A DNA stretch of 35,071 nt, taken from the NCBI GenBank assembly GCA_020846145.1, contig JADLEL010000081.1:1-35071 (forward strand). The letters are read 5' to 3'. This DNA comes from Pirellulales bacterium (lineage in GTDB: Bacteria; Planctomycetota; Planctomycetia; Pirellulales; Thermoguttaceae). Below the pieces are notes generated by a model. It searched no databases, was not told the origin of the DNA, and was given only the letters and a program-made list of their open reading frames with translations. The position numbers and the translations under genes were made by a program. Of the stretch, positions 32,272-35,071 are shown piece after piece. Position 1 is the first letter of the stretch; each line of letters begins with the position of its first letter.

Positions 32272-35049
32272 ATGATCGTCGGTATCTGGGACGATAGCCG
32301 GGGACTTGTCTATTTTTTGGAATCGAGAATCATGGATTTGGCGTTGAGTCCGCTCGGGAATCTGGTTGTCGCTCGGGGATCGGAAGCTTCGGACTTTTCA
32401 ACTTTCGCCGACGAAAAAGTCGATCCGACGGCCGATCTTCACGCGCGCAAAGTCGCTAAGGCATTTGCTATCAATCAAGCGGAAGGCTTGTTCAATCTCG
32501 CCGTCGAGCGGTTTGAAAATCCCTTGTCTCCCACCACGGGCTACTGGCGGGAGTTTGCTTCCCGTTATCTGACGGAACTCTGCCATACTCCGGAGACCGC
32601 GGGGGCCGAGCTTCCGGCCATTTCGCCGCCGCCGAACTTTTTTTCCGAAATGCTTCAATGCGCTCCGCCCATGCAAGGGGGAGAGTATCTCAACGAAGCA
32701 ATCTTGGATTCTCTCTGGCGTCATCTGGATGAATGGCTGCGCGGGCAAATCGCGGCCGCGAAGGAAGGCTTGGCCGGTTTCCTGCAAAAACGCGCGCCGC
32801 TCTGGCATCAGGTGGGCCGAGTCTGTTTTCATCTGGCGGAGAACAAGCGCGACGAAAGATATCCCTTTGCTTTTCTGGCCACTTACGCGCCCCGGGTAAC
32901 TTCCGGCGCGCGCGTGCAGTATCAGCCTTTAAGCGGGGCGCTCCAGGAAATGGCGGGCGCGAAGAACAAGCCCGCGCTCGTCCGGTTGCTCTCGCCGATC
33001 GTTCAGGCATCGCAAAAGAGCAAGCTCGTCAAGGATTTAGTCGAGTCGGGCGACGTCTATCAGCCCTTGGCGTGGACGCCGCGCCAAGCCTACCGCTTTC
33101 TCAAGGATGCGCCCGTTTTCGAGGAGAGCGGCATCTTGGTGCGGCTTCCCGACTGGTGGAAAAAACGCCCGCGGCCCCGCGTCGGCGTGACGATCGGCGA
33201 TAAAAAACAAAATCGATTCAGCGCCGAGCGGATGCTCGATTTCAAACTCGAGCGCGCCCTGGGCGATGAGGAACTGACCGAGGCCGAGTGGAATCGGCTG
33301 ATGGCCGCCGAAGACGGCCTGGTGCTGCTGCGCGGTCAATGGGTCGAAGTCGATCGCCAAAAAATGCAGGAAGCCCTCGAACACTGGAAGGAACTCGAAA
33401 GACACGCCGAGGACGGCATTTCGTTCATCGAAGGAATGCGGCTCCTGGCCGGCGCGCCCGCCGATTTGTCTGCCGAGAGCGACAAACGGGACGGCGAGCG
33501 CGAGTGGTCGTTCGTCAACGCCGGCCGCTGGTTGGGCGACATGCTGGCGAAGATGCGCGGACCGGAAACGCTCTCCGCCAACGCCCCCGATGGATTGCTC
33601 CGGGCGACGCTGCGGGAATATCAAAAAATTGGCGTAAGTTGGCTGCAATTTCTCTCCGGACTGGGCCTGGGAGCCTGCCTTGCCGACGACATGGGCTTGG
33701 GAAAAACGATCCAGGTTTTGGGACTGCTCGCCGCGTTGAAGAGCCGGGGAAACGGGAAACCCTCGCTCTTGGTGTTGCCGGCCTCGCTCTTGGCGAATTG
33801 GAAGGCCGAATTGGCCCGCTTCGCGCCGCAACTCAAGGCGAAATTCGTTCATCCCTCGGAAACGCCCAAGGAGGAACTCGAAGGAATTTCGCGGAATCCC
33901 ACAACCGCCCTCGAAGGCGTCGATCTCGTGCTCACCAGTTACGGCATGTTGTTGCGGCAGGAATGGCTGCTCGATACGTCCTGGCGGCTGGCCGTGCTCG
34001 ACGAGGCGCAGGCGATCAAAAATCCGACGGCCCGGCAGTCCAAAGCCGTGAAGCGGATCGAAGCCGAAGCGCGGATCGCGCTCACCGGAACGCCCGTCGA
34101 AAACCGCTTGGGCGACCTCTGGTCGCTGTTCGATTTTCTGTGCCCCGGCCTGTTGGGAACGCAGAACAAGTTCAAGGATTTCGTGAAGAAATTGGGCGAG
34201 CGCGAGCAGAACCGCTATGCCCCGCTGCGCGGATTGGTGCAGCCGTACATCCTGCGGCGGCTGAAAACCGACCGCCGCATCATCGACGATCTGCCCGACA
34301 AAACCGAGGTCCGCGCGTATTGCGGGCTGGGCAAGCGGCAGGCCGCCCTCTACGCCAAGATGGTCAAGGAATTGGCCGAGGCGCTGAAGAAATCGGACGA
34401 AGGCATGAAGCGCCGGGGTTTGGTGTTGGCCTATTTGATGCGGTTCAAGCAACTCTGCAATCATCCGAGCCAACTTTTGGGCGACGGGCGGTATTCGCCC
34501 GACGAGAGCGGCAAATTCGCCCGGCTCCGGGAAATTTGCGAGGAAATCGCCTCGCGGCAGGAAAAAACGCTGGTGTTCACGCAATTCCGCGAGATGGCCG
34601 ATCCCTTGGCGGGCTTTTTGGCCTCGATTTTCGGCCGCCCCGGCTTGGTGCTGCACGGCGACACGGCCGTCAAGCAACGCCAAAAACTGGTCGATCAATT
34701 CCAACGCGACGACGGCCCGCCGTTTTTCGTGCTTTCGCTCAAGGCGGGCGGCACCGGCTTGAACCTCACGGCCGCCTCGCAGGTCATTCATTTCGACCGC
34801 TGGTGGAATCCCGCGGTGGAGAACCAGGCGACCGACCGCGCCTTCCGCATCGGCCAAAAGCGCAACGTGCTGGTCCACAAATTCGTCTGCCGCGGCACCG
34901 TCGAGGAAAAAATCGACGCCTTGATCGAGGAAAAGACCCAGTTGGCGACGGAAATCCTCGAAGGCGGCGCGGAAAAAATGCTCACCGAAATGAGCGATGC
35001 CGAACTAATCCGCTTCGTCTCCCTCGACGTGGACCGCGCTTGCGAGTAA
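32272..35049 (+). CDS. SNF2-family ATP-dependent helicase/translocase
   Basis: This protein is about 925 residues long. The N-terminal third (to about 420) holds a SNF2-associated region (DUF3670-like: DGLVLLRGQWVEVDRQKM). The SNF2 core follows with motif I DDMGLGKT (about 472-479), motif II LDEAQAIK (a DEAQ variant) and motif III LTGTPVENRLGDLWSLF. The helicase C half ends with motif V SLKAGGTGLNLTAASQVIHFDRWWNP and motif VI QATDRAFRIGQ. Such proteins translocate on double-stranded DNA and remodel DNA-protein complexes; the bacterial role is often unclear. The start is uncertain: ATG 32272, ATG 32332, or a TTG at 32179 inside the repeat; none has a strong ribosome-binding site. It stops 22 bp before the window end. 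Confidence 0.9.
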   Translation: MIVGIWDDSRGLVYFLESRIMDLALSPLGNLVVARGSEASDFSTFADEKVDPTADLHARKVAKAFAINQAEGLFNLAVERFENPLSPTTGYWREFASRYLTELCHTPETAGAELPAISPPPNFFSEMLQCAPPMQGGEYLNEAILDSLWRHLDEWLRGQIAAAKEGLAGFLQKRAPLWHQVGRVCFHLAENKRDERYPFAFLATYAPRVTSGARVQYQPLSGALQEMAGAKNKPALVRLLSPIVQASQKSKLVKDLVESGDVYQPLAWTPRQAYRFLKDAPVFEESGILVRLPDWWKKRPRPRVGVTIGDKKQNRFSAERMLDFKLERALGDEELTEAEWNRLMAAEDGLVLLRGQWVEVDRQKMQEALEHWKELERHAEDGISFIEGMRLLAGAPADLSAESDKRDGEREWSFVNAGRWLGDMLAKMRGPETLSANAPDGLLRATLREYQKIGVSWLQFLSGLGLGACLADDMGLGKTIQVLGLLAALKSRGNGKPSLLVLPASLLANWKAELARFAPQLKAKFVHPSETPKEELEGISRNPTTALEGVDLVLTSYGMLLRQEWLLDTSWRLAVLDEAQAIKNPTARQSKAVKRIEAEARIALTGTPVENRLGDLWSLFDFLCPGLLGTQNKFKDFVKKLGEREQNRYAPLRGLVQPYILRRLKTDRRIIDDLPDKTEVRAYCGLGKRQAALYAKMVKELAEALKKSDEGMKRRGLVLAYLMRFKQLCNHPSQLLGDGRYSPDESGKFARLREICEEIASRQEKTLVFTQFREMADPLAGFLASIFGRPGLVLHGDTAVKQRQKLVDQFQRDDGPPFFVLSLKAGGTGLNLTAASQVIHFDRWWNPAVENQATDRAFRIGQKRNVLVHKFVCRGTVEEKIDALIEEKTQLATEILEGGAEKMLTEMSDAELIRFVSLDVDRACE

Positions 35050-35071
35050 GATATTTTCGTTCGGATTTCCC

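Overview
The window reads as chromosomal DNA of a high-GC planctomycete (phylum Planctomycetota, possibly a Pirellulales-type lineage). This assignment is an inference. It rests on the mix of outer-membrane proteins (a TonB-dependent receptor and a porin), the RpfG-like and hybrid-kinase signalling proteins, and the intergenic low-complexity and hairpin repeats of a kind common in that phylum. No rRNA, tRNA, CRISPR array, integrase or transposase was found, and no gene looks like phage cargo.

Layout. Positions 1-5000 hold mostly minus-strand housekeeping or orphan genes: a secreted phospholipase-D-type nuclease, an HD phosphohydrolase, a zinc-ribbon membrane protein, an ACT-domain protein, a plus-strand YbgC-type thioesterase and a retropepsin-like protein. 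From 5188 to 22000 there is a block of central 2-oxoacid metabolism. It contains one-piece pyruvate:ferredoxin oxidoreductase (nifJ) followed by a dihydroorotate-dehydrogenase-like flavoprotein, a ChaN-like protein, a minus-strand NDP-forming acyl-CoA synthetase/GNAT fusion, and a plus-strand run korA-korB-histidine kinase-response regulator-sucC-sucD. KorAB makes succinyl-CoA and reduced ferredoxin from 2-oxoglutarate. SucCD turns succinyl-CoA into succinate with NTP formation, or runs in reverse. A two-component pair sits inside this run, and a decayed Rrf2-family regulator lies directly in front of korA.

From 29893 down to 22028 (minus strand) a second block reads TonB-dependent receptor, YfiR-family periplasmic protein, hybrid histidine kinase with a CHASE8-like sensor, HAMP, PAS, kinase, receiver and HPt modules, then a receiver/HD-GYP phosphodiesterase. 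It looks like a complete relay from the outer membrane to cyclic-di-GMP turnover and is the best candidate here for an under-described system. A divergent porin-like gene and a SNF2-family helicase close the window.

Almost every longer intergenic gap contains an inverted repeat. One class is purine/pyrimidine low-complexity tracts that abut start and stop codons with fixed polarity. Another is GTAG-headed hairpin pairs resembling REP/BIME elements. A third is a 39-bp-period array of palindromes. Functions given below come from reading motifs and from family knowledge. No database search was run.
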